Below, one piece after another: positions 52,742-60,414 of a stretch of 64,000 nt of DNA. The stretch is from Halobacillus sp. Marseille-P3879. Its GTDB lineage: Bacteria > Bacillota > Bacilli > Bacillales > Halobacillaceae. The stretch's first letter is position 1. Every line of letters begins with the position of its first letter. The stretch spans positions 744,001 to 808,000 of the forward strand of contig NZ_OESS01000002.1 in NCBI RefSeq assembly GCF_900240285.1, given 5' to 3'. The notes beneath the pieces were generated by a model. That model saw only the letters and a program-made list of their open reading frames with translations, was not told the DNA's origin and made no database searches. Position numbers and translations under genes: made by a program.

Positions 52742-53416
52742 TTATTCCTGATTCATTCCAACAAACATAAAGATGAAGCGTAGAAGTTCAGCCAACGCTA
52801 CAAGCGCCCCTGCAACATAGGTTAAAGCTGCTGCGTTTAATACTTTTTTCGTTTTCCGTTCTTCGTCGTTTCGAATAACACCTGTAGAAACAAGCTGTGC
52901 CATTGCTCGGTTAGAAGCATCAAATTCAACAGGAAGCGTTACGAACTGGAAAAGTACGGCTGCTGCAAAAAAGACAATTCCAAGTAAAGCAAGATTTGTT
53001 AATCCCAAAAGAAACCCACCAATAATTAAAAAGATGGAGATATTAGATCCAAAGCTTGCCACAGGAACGAGTGCACTTCTAAAACGTAAAAAAGCGTACT
53101 CTTCTGCATCCTGAATAGCGTGCCCTACTTCATGCGCAGATACAGCAGAAGCAGCCATTGAGCGACCATGGTAATTGTCTGAAGAAAGTCTAATTACTTT
53201 TTTTCTGGGATCATAATGATCCGAAAGCATTCCTCTTGTTTCTTCAATCCCTACATCATAAATCCCATTATCATTGAGTATTTTTCTAGCAACCTCAGCT
53301 CCGGTCATTGATGAAGAGGTCGGTACTTTTGAATATTTTTTGTACGTGCTTTTTACCTTTGAAGATGCCCATATCGGCACCAACAATATAATCGCAAAAT
53401 AAATGAGAAACTCCAT
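52742..53416 (-). CDS. YugP-like zinc membrane metallopeptidase
   Basis: Membrane-bound neutral zinc peptidase of the YugP family. 224 residues from ATG at 53416, seven bases from GGAGG; the ATG two codons earlier touches the ribosome-binding site. One N-terminal and two or three C-terminal membrane segments; HEVGHAIQD zinc motif about residue 98. Not in this place in B. subtilis, where yugP is elsewhere. Substrate unknown. Confidence 0.88.
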   Translation of the reverse strand: MEFLIYFAIILLVPIWASSKVKSTYKKYSKVPTSSSMTGAEVARKILNDNGIYDVGIEETRGMLSDHYDPRKKVIRLSSDNYHGRSMAASAVSAHEVGHAIQDAEEYAFLRFRSALVPVASFGSNISIFLIIGGFLLGLTNLALLGIVFFAAAVLFQFVTLPVEFDASNRAMAQLVSTGVIRNDEERKTKKVLNAAALTYVAGALVALAELLRFIFMFVGMNQE

Positions 53417-53483
53417 TTTCATTCCTCCATCTTAGATGTGTACTACATGTATAGGTCAATTTTAGTCAAATTCATGATAAAAA

Positions 53484-54176
53484 TCAACTATTTAGTTTCT
53501 GTTTCTTCTGATGATATTCCTTTTCTGCTCTGTACTTACGATAGCTTACATACACCAGGGTAATCAGAATTGAACCCCCTATAATGATGGCTGTCCAAAT
53601 AAAAGCATCATACTTATTGTTTGTTTCCTCAGGGACGACATGATCTAAATAATTTAAGACAGTCTGCTGGGAATCTAATGTACTGGTTTCCCCATAATTA
53701 AGAAAAGCTGTGGTGGCCGATTCAACATCTTGCTTTGGAAAATTTAACTTCAGTAACGGCGACAGGTTTGTCCACTTTTCCATTACCGAAACTCGGTCCG
53801 CTTCAGAATTTTCCACGAGCACCTGTATTTCTTTTAATCTTTCAACGACGTCCGCCTTTTCATTCTCCGCTAAAGAAAGTTCAAAAAACTCCATTAAAGC
53901 ATCAGCATTTTGCGGGTTTTGTTTAAATTCCTCTGCTAACTGATTAAATGTTTGCAAATGAGGTATGGATTTCTCCTCATAATAGGATGCCAAATCATCA
54001 TATCGATTATCCAGCATTTTTCCGGCAAGTTCATATTTTTCATCTTCAATTAAGTATGAGTACTGCTGTACAAAAGATTGCCATTGCTCTTCCTCCGTAC
54101 TGGCGCTTGCCCAATGACTACATAAAAATATTATTCCTGCAGCTGTAAGGAAAACAATGAGAATAGCCCGTCCCAT
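53484..54176 (-). CDS. ypjB: Sporulation protein YpjB family
   Basis: 230-residue exported membrane protein: signal peptide ending in the HWASAS region (about residue 26), helical extracytoplasmic part, and one C-terminal membrane helix (about 188-210) with a basic cytoplasmic end. Matches the YpjB family, linked to sporulation in B. subtilis; molecular role unknown. RBS AAGGGGAGAGG. Between ypjA and the YugP-like gene. Confidence 0.8.
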   Translation of the reverse strand: MGRAILIVFLTAAGIIFLCSHWASASTEEEQWQSFVQQYSYLIEDEKYELAGKMLDNRYDDLASYYEEKSIPHLQTFNQLAEEFKQNPQNADALMEFFELSLAENEKADVVERLKEIQVLVENSEADRVSVMEKWTNLSPLLKLNFPKQDVESATTAFLNYGETSTLDSQQTVLNYLDHVVPEETNNKYDAFIWTAIIIGGSILITLVYVSYRKYRAEKEYHQKKQKLNS

Positions 54177-54233
54177 GTAGCCTCTCCCCTTCTACTTCTA
54201 TCTTAATGATAGTGTATGAAGAGGTCCTTTAAA

Positions 54234-54818
54234 TTAGACCGAATATCTGTGAATTCTCGCAAAGTAGTAACCAATGGCGATAGATAGTAGACTCAGCCAG
54301 AAAGTAAAATATCCAATTTCCTTTAAGTGTTCCATTATAGCTGGATAGACAGGCATTTGTTCATATACATAGTCAATGACATCATTGTGAAGGGTCCATA
54401 CAGCCGCAACCGTAACATGACGAAATCTTATTTTATAGTAAGGAGCATAGAGTAGACCCTGCACAGCCATTGCAGCATGGGAAATAACGAGCATGTAGCC
54501 TGTCCATGGCAGGGAACCAAATTCCAAAAACGTAAGACCATTCATAACGACTGCCCATATCCCGTACTTAAATAAAGTAATCAGGGCTAAGGCCTCAATA
54601 AAAGGAACGTTTTTATTAAAAATGTAAAACCCCAAAAAGATAGTGAAAAATAAGCTAGCCGTAGGACTATCTGGTACAAACAATAAAAAGATAGGATCTG
54701 TTATTTTCAATTGGGACTCATACCATATGTATCCATATATTGTCCCAAAGAGGTTAATGAGGAAAAGAGCTATAAGAAAACTCCGCTGGTTAAGTATGTA
54801 ATCTAGTAATCCCTTCAT
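54234..54818 (-). CDS. ypjA: YpjA, DUF1405 membrane protein
   Basis: 194-residue membrane protein with about six hydrophobic segments. From ATG at 54818 (TTGGAGGA upstream). Conserved WYESQL after helix 1, FVPDSPTASLFF, and AAVWTLHNDVIDY. Function unknown. It follows qcrC but a strong hairpin lies between, so it may have reduced or separate expression. Confidence 0.88.
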   Translation of the reverse strand: MKGLLDYILNQRSFLIALFLINLFGTIYGYIWYESQLKITDPIFLLFVPDSPTASLFFTIFLGFYIFNKNVPFIEALALITLFKYGIWAVVMNGLTFLEFGSLPWTGYMLVISHAAMAVQGLLYAPYYKIRFRHVTVAAVWTLHNDVIDYVYEQMPVYPAIMEHLKEIGYFTFWLSLLSIAIGYYFARIHRYSV

Positions 54819-54835
54819 AATATTCCTCCAATGAT

Positions 54836-54877
54836 AAAATAAGCCGTGCTCTCGAAGGAAGAGCACGACTTATTTTT
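54836..54877 (-). terminator. Terminator of qcrABC
   Basis: Long stem AAAATAAG-CGTGCTCT with its partner (54836-54852 and 54860-54876, one mismatch), 7-base loop, T-rich minus-strand end (TTATTTTAT). Confidence 0.8.
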
Positions 54878-54889
54878 TAAGCATTTATG

Positions 54890-55729
54890 TTATTCTTCCT
54901 CGGATCCCTCTTCTTCAGATCCTTCTTCTTCTGAACCTTCACCTTCACCGTCTTCTTCTTCTCCAGTTGGGTTGGTTACGAAAGCGGCCAGATCTTCAAG
55001 TTCCTCATCAGAACCTTCAAAGATCCCTGACGGCATTTCGCCTATACCATTCTGGGCAATATCCTTAATTTGATCAGCAGGCAATTGTGTATCAAGCAGA
55101 GATGGATAACTTCCAGTACCTTCAAGATTACCACCGTGACAGCTGGCACAATTATTTTCATAAATCTCATATCCCGCGGCTTCTGTGTCAATTTCAGTTT
55201 CCTCAGCTTCAATGCTGACACCGTATTGTTCATCACGCTCAGCATAATCTACTTCTGACACTGATTCATAGGTTAACCAGAATGTAGCGATAAAACCAAG
55301 CATCATAAGACCAACAGCAATCGGACGTTTATGCGGACGGCGCTCAGGTCCTCTATCCAGAAACGGCGCAAGCAGTAAAGCTCCAAATGCAATAGTCGGT
55401 GCAATAATTGCTCCAAAGACGATAAAGTCTCCACCAGCATACTGATATTTTAAAAACTGATATAAGAATAAGAAATACCAGTCAGGTAACGGAATGTATC
55501 CAGCATTGGTCGGATCCGCCTGCTGCTCAAGTGGAGATGGATGAGCTGCAGTCAAAATTAAAAAACCAATAAGGAAAACCGAACCAACTAACCATTCTTT
55601 AAGAAGGAAGTTAGGCCAGAATGCTTCCGTACGACCAGGGTATTCTGAGTAATCTTTTGGTAAATTGGCTTTTTGTTCGGCGGTAATACGTGAGTCACCA
55701 ACGAACTTCATACCTTTTCCCCTATGCAC
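54890..55729 (-). CDS. qcrC: Menaquinol:cytochrome c reductase, cytochrome b/c subunit
   Basis: Fusion of subunit-IV-like membrane part and a c-type cytochrome in the Bacillus bc complex. 279 residues. GTG start with AAGGAGGG. Three membrane segments in the first 160 residues; one haem c site CASCH at 194-198; Met ligand in GEMPSGIF. The end is an acidic Glu-Gly-Ser repeat absent from B. subtilis QcrC. Exported part faces outside. Confidence 0.95.
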   Translation of the reverse strand: MHRGKGMKFVGDSRITAEQKANLPKDYSEYPGRTEAFWPNFLLKEWLVGSVFLIGFLILTAAHPSPLEQQADPTNAGYIPLPDWYFLFLYQFLKYQYAGGDFIVFGAIIAPTIAFGALLLAPFLDRGPERRPHKRPIAVGLMMLGFIATFWLTYESVSEVDYAERDEQYGVSIEAEETEIDTEAAGYEIYENNCASCHGGNLEGTGSYPSLLDTQLPADQIKDIAQNGIGEMPSGIFEGSDEELEDLAAFVTNPTGEEEDGEGEGSEEEGSEEEGSEEE

Positions 55730-55758
55730 AGCTTTCCCTCCTTTACATCATTTCCATA

Positions 55759-56433
55759 TTATAGTGGACCGGAAATTCCTTGTTTACGAATTAAAATAAA
55801 GTGAGCACCCATTAAACCAAATAGTGCTGCAGGTAAGAAAAACACATGGATTGCAAAGAATCTTGTCAGCGTCTGGGCTCCGACAATCGTCGGATCACCA
55901 GCTAAAAGCGACCGTATACTATCTCCGATAATCGGAGTAGCAGCAGCGATTTCAAGACCTACCTGAGTTGCGAAATAAGCTTTGTTATCCCAAGGCAGTA
56001 AGTATCCGGTAAATCCTAGGCCAAGCATGACGAAGAATAAAAGCACACCTACTATCCAGTTTAATTCACGAGGTTTTTTATAAGCTCCCTGGAAAAACAC
56101 CCGTAAAGTATGTAGAAACAACATGACGATAACAAGACTTGCTCCCCAGTGATGCATCCCACGAACGATCTGTCCATAAGCTACTTCTCTTTGTAAGTAG
56201 TAAACAGATTCCCAAGCATTCTCAATATCAGGTACATAATACATAGTTAAAAACATCCCTGATAAAATTTGAATTACCGTTACAAAGAATGTCAAGCCAC
56301 CAAAACAATAAACAAATGCGGAAAAGTGGTGGGCTGGGTTGACATGCTCGGGCACTTCGTGGTCGGCGATATCACGCCATAAAGGTGTGATGTCTACGCG
56401 TTCATCGACCCAATCATAAATTCTCTGTAGCAT
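55759..56433 (-). CDS. qcrB: Menaquinol:cytochrome c reductase, cytochrome b subunit
   Basis: Cytochrome b6-type membrane protein of 224 residues with four helices. Seen: haem-binding His pairs (GMHHWGASL with HTLRVFFQGAYK; FFAIHVFFLPAALFG) and Cys-containing FVYCFGGLTF near residue 40, which in relatives binds haem c covalently. Quinol oxidation site partner of QcrA. Second gene of qcrA-qcrB-qcrC. Confidence 0.95.
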   Translation of the reverse strand: MLQRIYDWVDERVDITPLWRDIADHEVPEHVNPAHHFSAFVYCFGGLTFFVTVIQILSGMFLTMYYVPDIENAWESVYYLQREVAYGQIVRGMHHWGASLVIVMLFLHTLRVFFQGAYKKPRELNWIVGVLLFFVMLGLGFTGYLLPWDNKAYFATQVGLEIAAATPIIGDSIRSLLAGDPTIVGAQTLTRFFAIHVFFLPAALFGLMGAHFILIRKQGISGPL

Positions 56434-56445
56434 GATTTACGCCCC

Positions 56446-56943
56446 CTATCTATCTTGTTCTTGTCCAAGGTACAACATTCCTTCTTCAACTTTATGGTCG
56501 AATACCGGCAGCGGTGCTGTTGGCGGTGTGCCAGGCACGTTCACCCCGTCTTTAGTATAACGACCCGCGTGGCAAGGACAATAGAACTGATCAGGATATT
56601 CTTCATTTGATGCCCAGTCCACTGTACATCCTAAATGTGTACAAATTGGTGACAAGGCCACAATTTCGTCATCCTCAGTCCGGTACACCCATGCCGTTTT
56701 TTGTACCTCTGACTCATACCAACCATCAACTTGATCAACAATCCATTCAAATCTTTGCGGTTCATTAGTAATTTCATCTACGGATGCAACAGATTGGAAG
56801 TCACCAGCAGCCGATGGCTTCAGCACAGGATCAATGGCAAACCTGACCATTGGTGCAAGCATTCCTGCAGCCATAAAACCACCAACACCAGTCAGTGTGT
56901 AGTTTAAAAATTGACGACGGGATACTCTTTGTTTATCGCTCAT
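56446..56943 (-). CDS. qcrA: Menaquinol:cytochrome c reductase, Rieske iron-sulfur subunit
   Basis: Rieske 2Fe-2S protein, 165 residues from ATG at 56943 (GAGGGGGG upstream). Tat signal SRRQFLNY at 8-15 ahead of one hydrophobic helix; cluster ligands Cys101, His103, Cys122 and His125 (CTHLGC, CPCH), with Cys106 and Cys124 able to form the disulfide. Client of the Tat system. First gene of the operon. Confidence 0.96.
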   Translation of the reverse strand: MSDKQRVSRRQFLNYTLTGVGGFMAAGMLAPMVRFAIDPVLKPSAAGDFQSVASVDEITNEPQRFEWIVDQVDGWYESEVQKTAWVYRTEDDEIVALSPICTHLGCTVDWASNEEYPDQFYCPCHAGRYTKDGVNVPGTPPTAPLPVFDHKVEEGMLYLGQEQDR

Positions 56944-56966
56944 TCTTTTCCCCCCTCTATGCTGTA

Positions 56967-56983
56967 ATCCATGCGACATGGAT
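56967..56983 (-). promoter_or_regulatory. Hairpin in the qcrA leader
   Basis: ATCCATG / CATGGAT, 7-bp stem with a 3-base loop, between the promoter and the qcrA ribosome-binding site. Could stabilise or modulate the mRNA; no known class. Confidence 0.35.
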
Positions 56984-57013
56984 CGATTACATACAGTTTA
57001 CTAGGACATTACT

Positions 57014-57042
57014 ATGATAGCGCAATCTTATAGCCCGGTCAA
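57014..57042 (-). promoter_or_regulatory. Sigma-A promoter of qcrABC
   Basis: Minus strand TTGACC (57037-57042), 17-base spacer, TATCAT (57014-57019), giving a leader of about 60 bases. Confidence 0.6.
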
Positions 57043-57072
57043 TAAAATATCGGAGTTATAGGAAAGTTTTAG

Positions 57073-57531
57073 CTAATCCCAGTAAGCCCTGATAAGTTCA
57101 CTGATCTGATGAATCTGCTCCTTTACGTAGGAACGGGTTTCGGAAGATTGCAAATTTCTTTCGTTTAAGCTTGGAATCCATAATAAATTTCCATTTAAAT
57201 TTTGTTCCCATCTTTTCCATTTTGTATCAAAAGTAAATAAAAATACATGTTCGAACGGTTGTTTTTTAAATTTTTCAATCCATTCATTAATTCTTTGCGT
57301 TTCATGCTCATACTGTCCTGTTATGTAATTGTAATCTGGAGCTAATAAAACACGACCTCTATACTCCTTCTCTAAAAGCTGAGTAGTAAGTTGATTCAAT
57401 TCCCTTTGAAAAGCTTCTTTAACTAACGTATGATCTGCCTCAGGGTTAAAAGGGATAAGCGGGATAATTAAAGTATCTACATATTTTTTCTCTGCAGCGT
57501 ATAACTCGATGTCTTCTTTGGTCCATTGCAT
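57073..57531 (-). CDS. ypiF: YpiF, DUF2487
   Basis: 152-residue cytoplasmic protein of the DUF2487 family (B. subtilis YpiF). Start MQWTKEDIELYAAEKKYVDT and PLIPFNPE are typical. Function unknown, always next to qcr genes in Bacilli. Its end overlaps the qcr promoter region by only a few dozen bases. RBS GGGAGG. Confidence 0.88.
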   Translation of the reverse strand: MQWTKEDIELYAAEKKYVDTLIIPLIPFNPEADHTLVKEAFQRELNQLTTQLLEKEYRGRVLLAPDYNYITGQYEHETQRINEWIEKFKKQPFEHVFLFTFDTKWKRWEQNLNGNLLWIPSLNERNLQSSETRSYVKEQIHQISELIRAYWD

Positions 57532-57579
57532 TGTAAACGTTACCTCCCTTTCTTACTTTAGTCTATTTTACTAAAAATA

Positions 57580-57618
57580 AACAAAAAGAAAAGCCAGGAG
57601 GAAAAATTCCTCCCGGCT
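57580..57618 (-). terminator. Terminator of ypiB
   Basis: Stem AGCCAGGAGGAA (57592-57603) with TTCCTCCCGGCT (57607-57618; one A-C mismatch), 3-base loop, T-rich minus-strand end. Overlaps the ypiB stop codon. Confidence 0.82.
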
Positions 57619-58183
57619 ATTCTACTTTAGTGAACTTTAATGCTTCGTTCACTTTATTTAATTCCTCTGCCAGTTGTTTGAATTGATCTTGGTCCCCGCT
57701 TTGTAAAACTTCATCAATCTTTTGTTCCAGCTGCTGTTTCTTAAAAGCCAGTAAACTGATGGAAAGCAGCTGCTCAGCTTCTTCACGATCATTCTCATTT
57801 ACGTAATGATCTTTGGGGAGGTACGGGTTTTCCTCAAGAACAAGAGCGTACATAGAGCACTGATGGGCGTTCTCAAAGTTCATTTGGATATAAATAGGTT
57901 CATCCTGATTCATTCTCAGGTCATGGAACGACTTCTCTGCATCATTGGTCATCACTTGACCCTTGTAAAATCGGAATGGAGGGTCCTTGACTCCTTGAGC
58001 TGTTATTTCCATTCCTCTTGGACACAACTTAACATCCTCAACGAAACAAACTGAAGAAAGCAGTGATTCGTGATTCATTAAATAATTTAGGATCCAGACA
58101 CTTTCCCGCTTCTTTAATTGATAATGATTTAAGAACCAACGGACAAATTCTTTTTTTTCATTAACAGAAATCGGTGTTTCCAT
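57617..58183 (-). CDS. ypiB: YpiB, UPF0302/IDEAL-domain protein
   Basis: 188-residue cytoplasmic protein. N-terminal UPF0302 domain (VRWFLNHYQLKKRE, MTNDAEKSFHDLRM) and a C-terminal IDEAL motif (QKIDEVLQSGDQDQFKQLAE, about residues 150-170). Function unknown; IDEAL motifs mediate protein contacts. After ypiA by 26 bases, RBS GGAGGGG; the pair ypiA-ypiB is conserved in Bacilli. Confidence 0.9.
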   Translation of the reverse strand: METPISVNEKKEFVRWFLNHYQLKKRESVWILNYLMNHESLLSSVCFVEDVKLCPRGMEITAQGVKDPPFRFYKGQVMTNDAEKSFHDLRMNQDEPIYIQMNFENAHQCSMYALVLEENPYLPKDHYVNENDREEAEQLLSISLLAFKKQQLEQKIDEVLQSGDQDQFKQLAEELNKVNEALKFTKVE

Positions 58184-58208
58184 AGGCGCCCCTCCTGCGC
58201 TTCAAAAA

Positions 58209-59462
58209 TTACATGTCTTTTAATCGATGAAGAAATTCTTCCACTTCAGTATTGGATGGCTCAATAGCCAAGTACTCTTCCAATACCTTTTGACCTTCAT
58301 TCATCTTTCCTTCTTCCACTAAGAAGTATCCGTAAGCTTTCAAGAAAACGTCATCTTCCTTAAGGGATGGATAGGCATTCTGATAATGCTCTAAAGCCTG
58401 CTTATAATCTTCCTCTTCCTCATAAGCTTTAGCAAGCTCAAAGAAATAATACGGATCTTCCTCACCCAAAGTAAGAAGTTCGTTAATTAATTCTATGATG
58501 GATTCATGGTCAGCATCACTTTTATAATTTTCTATTAAGAAAAGAACGGCTTCTTTGTAACCTGGATCCAGAGCCACTGCTTCTCTCATGTAACGATAAC
58601 CTGCTTCTTTATCACCGAGTTTATGGGATAAAGTGCCTACAAGGTGATACAGTTCTTTGTTGTATTCATCTTTAGCCAGTCCTTTCTCAGCCATGGAGAG
58701 TGCCTCTTTAGGCATCCCTTCCGCTTCATATGCCTGAGCAAGCAAAGGATATACTGACTGATAGTAAGGATCATCTTCAATAAGTCGTTCCCAGACGTGG
58801 ATAGCAATATCATTGCGCAATGCTTGAAAAGCAACAAAGCCGTAACGGAACATTACATCTGCATGATCTTCTTCCACTTTCTCAAAGTATTCCAGTGATT
58901 TTTCAAACTCCCCGGTTGCTGCATAGGCTTCAGCAAGACGCGTAGCTACTTCTATATCCGCTATAACAGGTTGATGATGCATCGCATTTTCATAAAAAGG
59001 AATAGCTTTATTGTATTCTCCATTTGAGAATGCTAGTTCACCAAGAGCGAAGTCAATTACAGCTTCATTGGGTTCTAACTGCTTAGCGGTTAACAGCTTC
59101 TGCTCGGCTACTTCAAAAAGACCTTGTGATTGATAAAGATCAGCCAGTTGCAAAAGTGATTCTAAATATCCTTCATCTTCAGGAGTGAATTCATTTAAAA
59201 GTTCAATTGCATCTTCATCTTCATTTAAGTCAATATGAATTTCAGCCATCATTACTTTTAACTCTGCTTCTTTTGGGTAACGCTGCATTAATTCCTGCAG
59301 GATCATCTTAGCTTCCTCAAGCATTCCCCACTGAATATATAGTTCTGTAATGGTGAAGCGTTCTTCTTCATCTGCTTCCGGCAGGTACTGCTGCAGTATC
59401 TTGATTGCTTCTTCAGTCTTTTCTGCTTCCATTGCCTGAATGGCTTTATGAATTTCCTCCAT
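58209..59462 (-). CDS. ypiA: YpiA, tetratricopeptide repeat protein
   Basis: 417 residues made almost wholly of TPR-like helical repeats (about eleven), for example LQLADLYQSQGLFEVAEQKL and FELAKAYEEEEDYKQALEHY. Acidic overall. Soluble scaffold; function unknown. Upstream of ypiB and 19 bases downstream of the uncharacterised gene, so probably one transcript. Confidence 0.92.
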   Translation of the reverse strand: MEEIHKAIQAMEAEKTEEAIKILQQYLPEADEEERFTITELYIQWGMLEEAKMILQELMQRYPKEAELKVMMAEIHIDLNEDEDAIELLNEFTPEDEGYLESLLQLADLYQSQGLFEVAEQKLLTAKQLEPNEAVIDFALGELAFSNGEYNKAIPFYENAMHHQPVIADIEVATRLAEAYAATGEFEKSLEYFEKVEEDHADVMFRYGFVAFQALRNDIAIHVWERLIEDDPYYQSVYPLLAQAYEAEGMPKEALSMAEKGLAKDEYNKELYHLVGTLSHKLGDKEAGYRYMREAVALDPGYKEAVLFLIENYKSDADHESIIELINELLTLGEEDPYYFFELAKAYEEEEDYKQALEHYQNAYPSLKEDDVFLKAYGYFLVEEGKMNEGQKVLEEYLAIEPSNTEVEEFLHRLKDM

Positions 59463-59481
59463 ACGGACTCCCTTTCAAAAA

Positions 59482-60354
59482 TCAAACAAAATGTTTGTAG
59501 ATTGAGCTTTTAAAAAATATTCCTGTACAATATGGTTCGGCTATCTGCCGAATTTGGGTTAAATACCCCCGCATAACGGTAGCAACAGGAACAGCTTCAT
59601 CATATAAGAAAAATCCTTCCTCATCAATTAAATCGTTTGATATTTTCTCATATAAATTGTAATCAGCATAGGCCCCGGCTCTTAATGTTCCTTTGTAAGG
59701 ATAAATGCCACTGTCTTTTAGATTTTGAAAAGTTAACCTTTCCTCACCAATAGGTTGAGATAACCCTATGATACCATAATTACTAATAAGGTTTGTCCAA
59801 AACCTTTCGTTATTCATCTCACTATTTCTACGATTTTTGACACTATAAGTTAGGGGAATCCGGCGGTAACTTTGCGCTTGAGCAATCCATCCCCAGGCTA
59901 CTTCATCCAGCTCCTCTCTGTCTTCTGCGTTTACAATGATAAAAGGAGTCTTTTTTCTCGCAAAGTACCGGATCATATCCGGATGGAGAGCATGGGAAGA
60001 AACTCGCGGGACAATCATATAATCTACGGGAAGACCTTTTAATTTTTCTACAAGCTGAACATATTCACTTTTAAATTGATACTTTGAATGAACAAAAAGC
60101 TGAACTAAAAGCAGGGTGCAACCTTTTTTTAAGTAGTATTCACTAAGGGTGACTGGTGATGGGGAGCGGCTTAAGGGGAATGAAGTATCTATCATTACGT
60201 GACCGGGGGCTATTATAAAGTGGTTCACATTTACATTTAAAATGTGACCATAGGATTCAGAAGGGTCATTGAACTTGTCACGGGATACGAATAACTCCCC
60301 ACAGAAGCTTCTATTGTCTTCATACATCATGCCATGAAACCAGTGAGCTCTCAT
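59482..60354 (-). CDS. Uncharacterised protein, possibly a degenerate amidohydrolase-like fold
   Basis: 290 residues from the ATG at 60354, seven bases from GGAGGG (an in-frame ATG at 60369 has none). No signal or membrane segment. I do not recognise the family. Two segments recall metal-dependent amidohydrolases: HVMIDTSFPLSR (about 52-63) and a C-terminal GTLRAGAYADYNLYE, like the GxIxxGxxADLxLy end of that superfamily; the metal-binding HxH is not present, so catalysis of that kind is doubtful. Between aroA and ypiA, absent there in B. subtilis. Its start codon is inside a 16-bp perfect hairpin. Confidence 0.65.
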   Translation of the reverse strand: MRAHWFHGMMYEDNRSFCGELFVSRDKFNDPSESYGHILNVNVNHFIIAPGHVMIDTSFPLSRSPSPVTLSEYYLKKGCTLLLVQLFVHSKYQFKSEYVQLVEKLKGLPVDYMIVPRVSSHALHPDMIRYFARKKTPFIIVNAEDREELDEVAWGWIAQAQSYRRIPLTYSVKNRRNSEMNNERFWTNLISNYGIIGLSQPIGEERLTFQNLKDSGIYPYKGTLRAGAYADYNLYEKISNDLIDEEGFFLYDEAVPVATVMRGYLTQIRQIAEPYCTGIFFKSSIYKHFV

Positions 60355-60396
60355 ACGATAACCCTCCATCAGGCTTTTTATATCGTATGAGAGCTC
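60345..60396 (-). promoter_or_regulatory. 16-bp perfect inverted repeat enclosing the ribosome-binding site and start codon
   Basis: GAGCTCTCATACGATA (60345-60360) and its exact complement (60381-60396), with a 20-base loop. In the minus-strand mRNA the GGAGGG is in the loop (60362-60367) and the AUG (60352-60354) is in the 3' arm. No T-run, so not a normal terminator. Confidence 0.75.
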
Positions 60397-60414
60397 TACT
60401 TAATCTATGAATCC

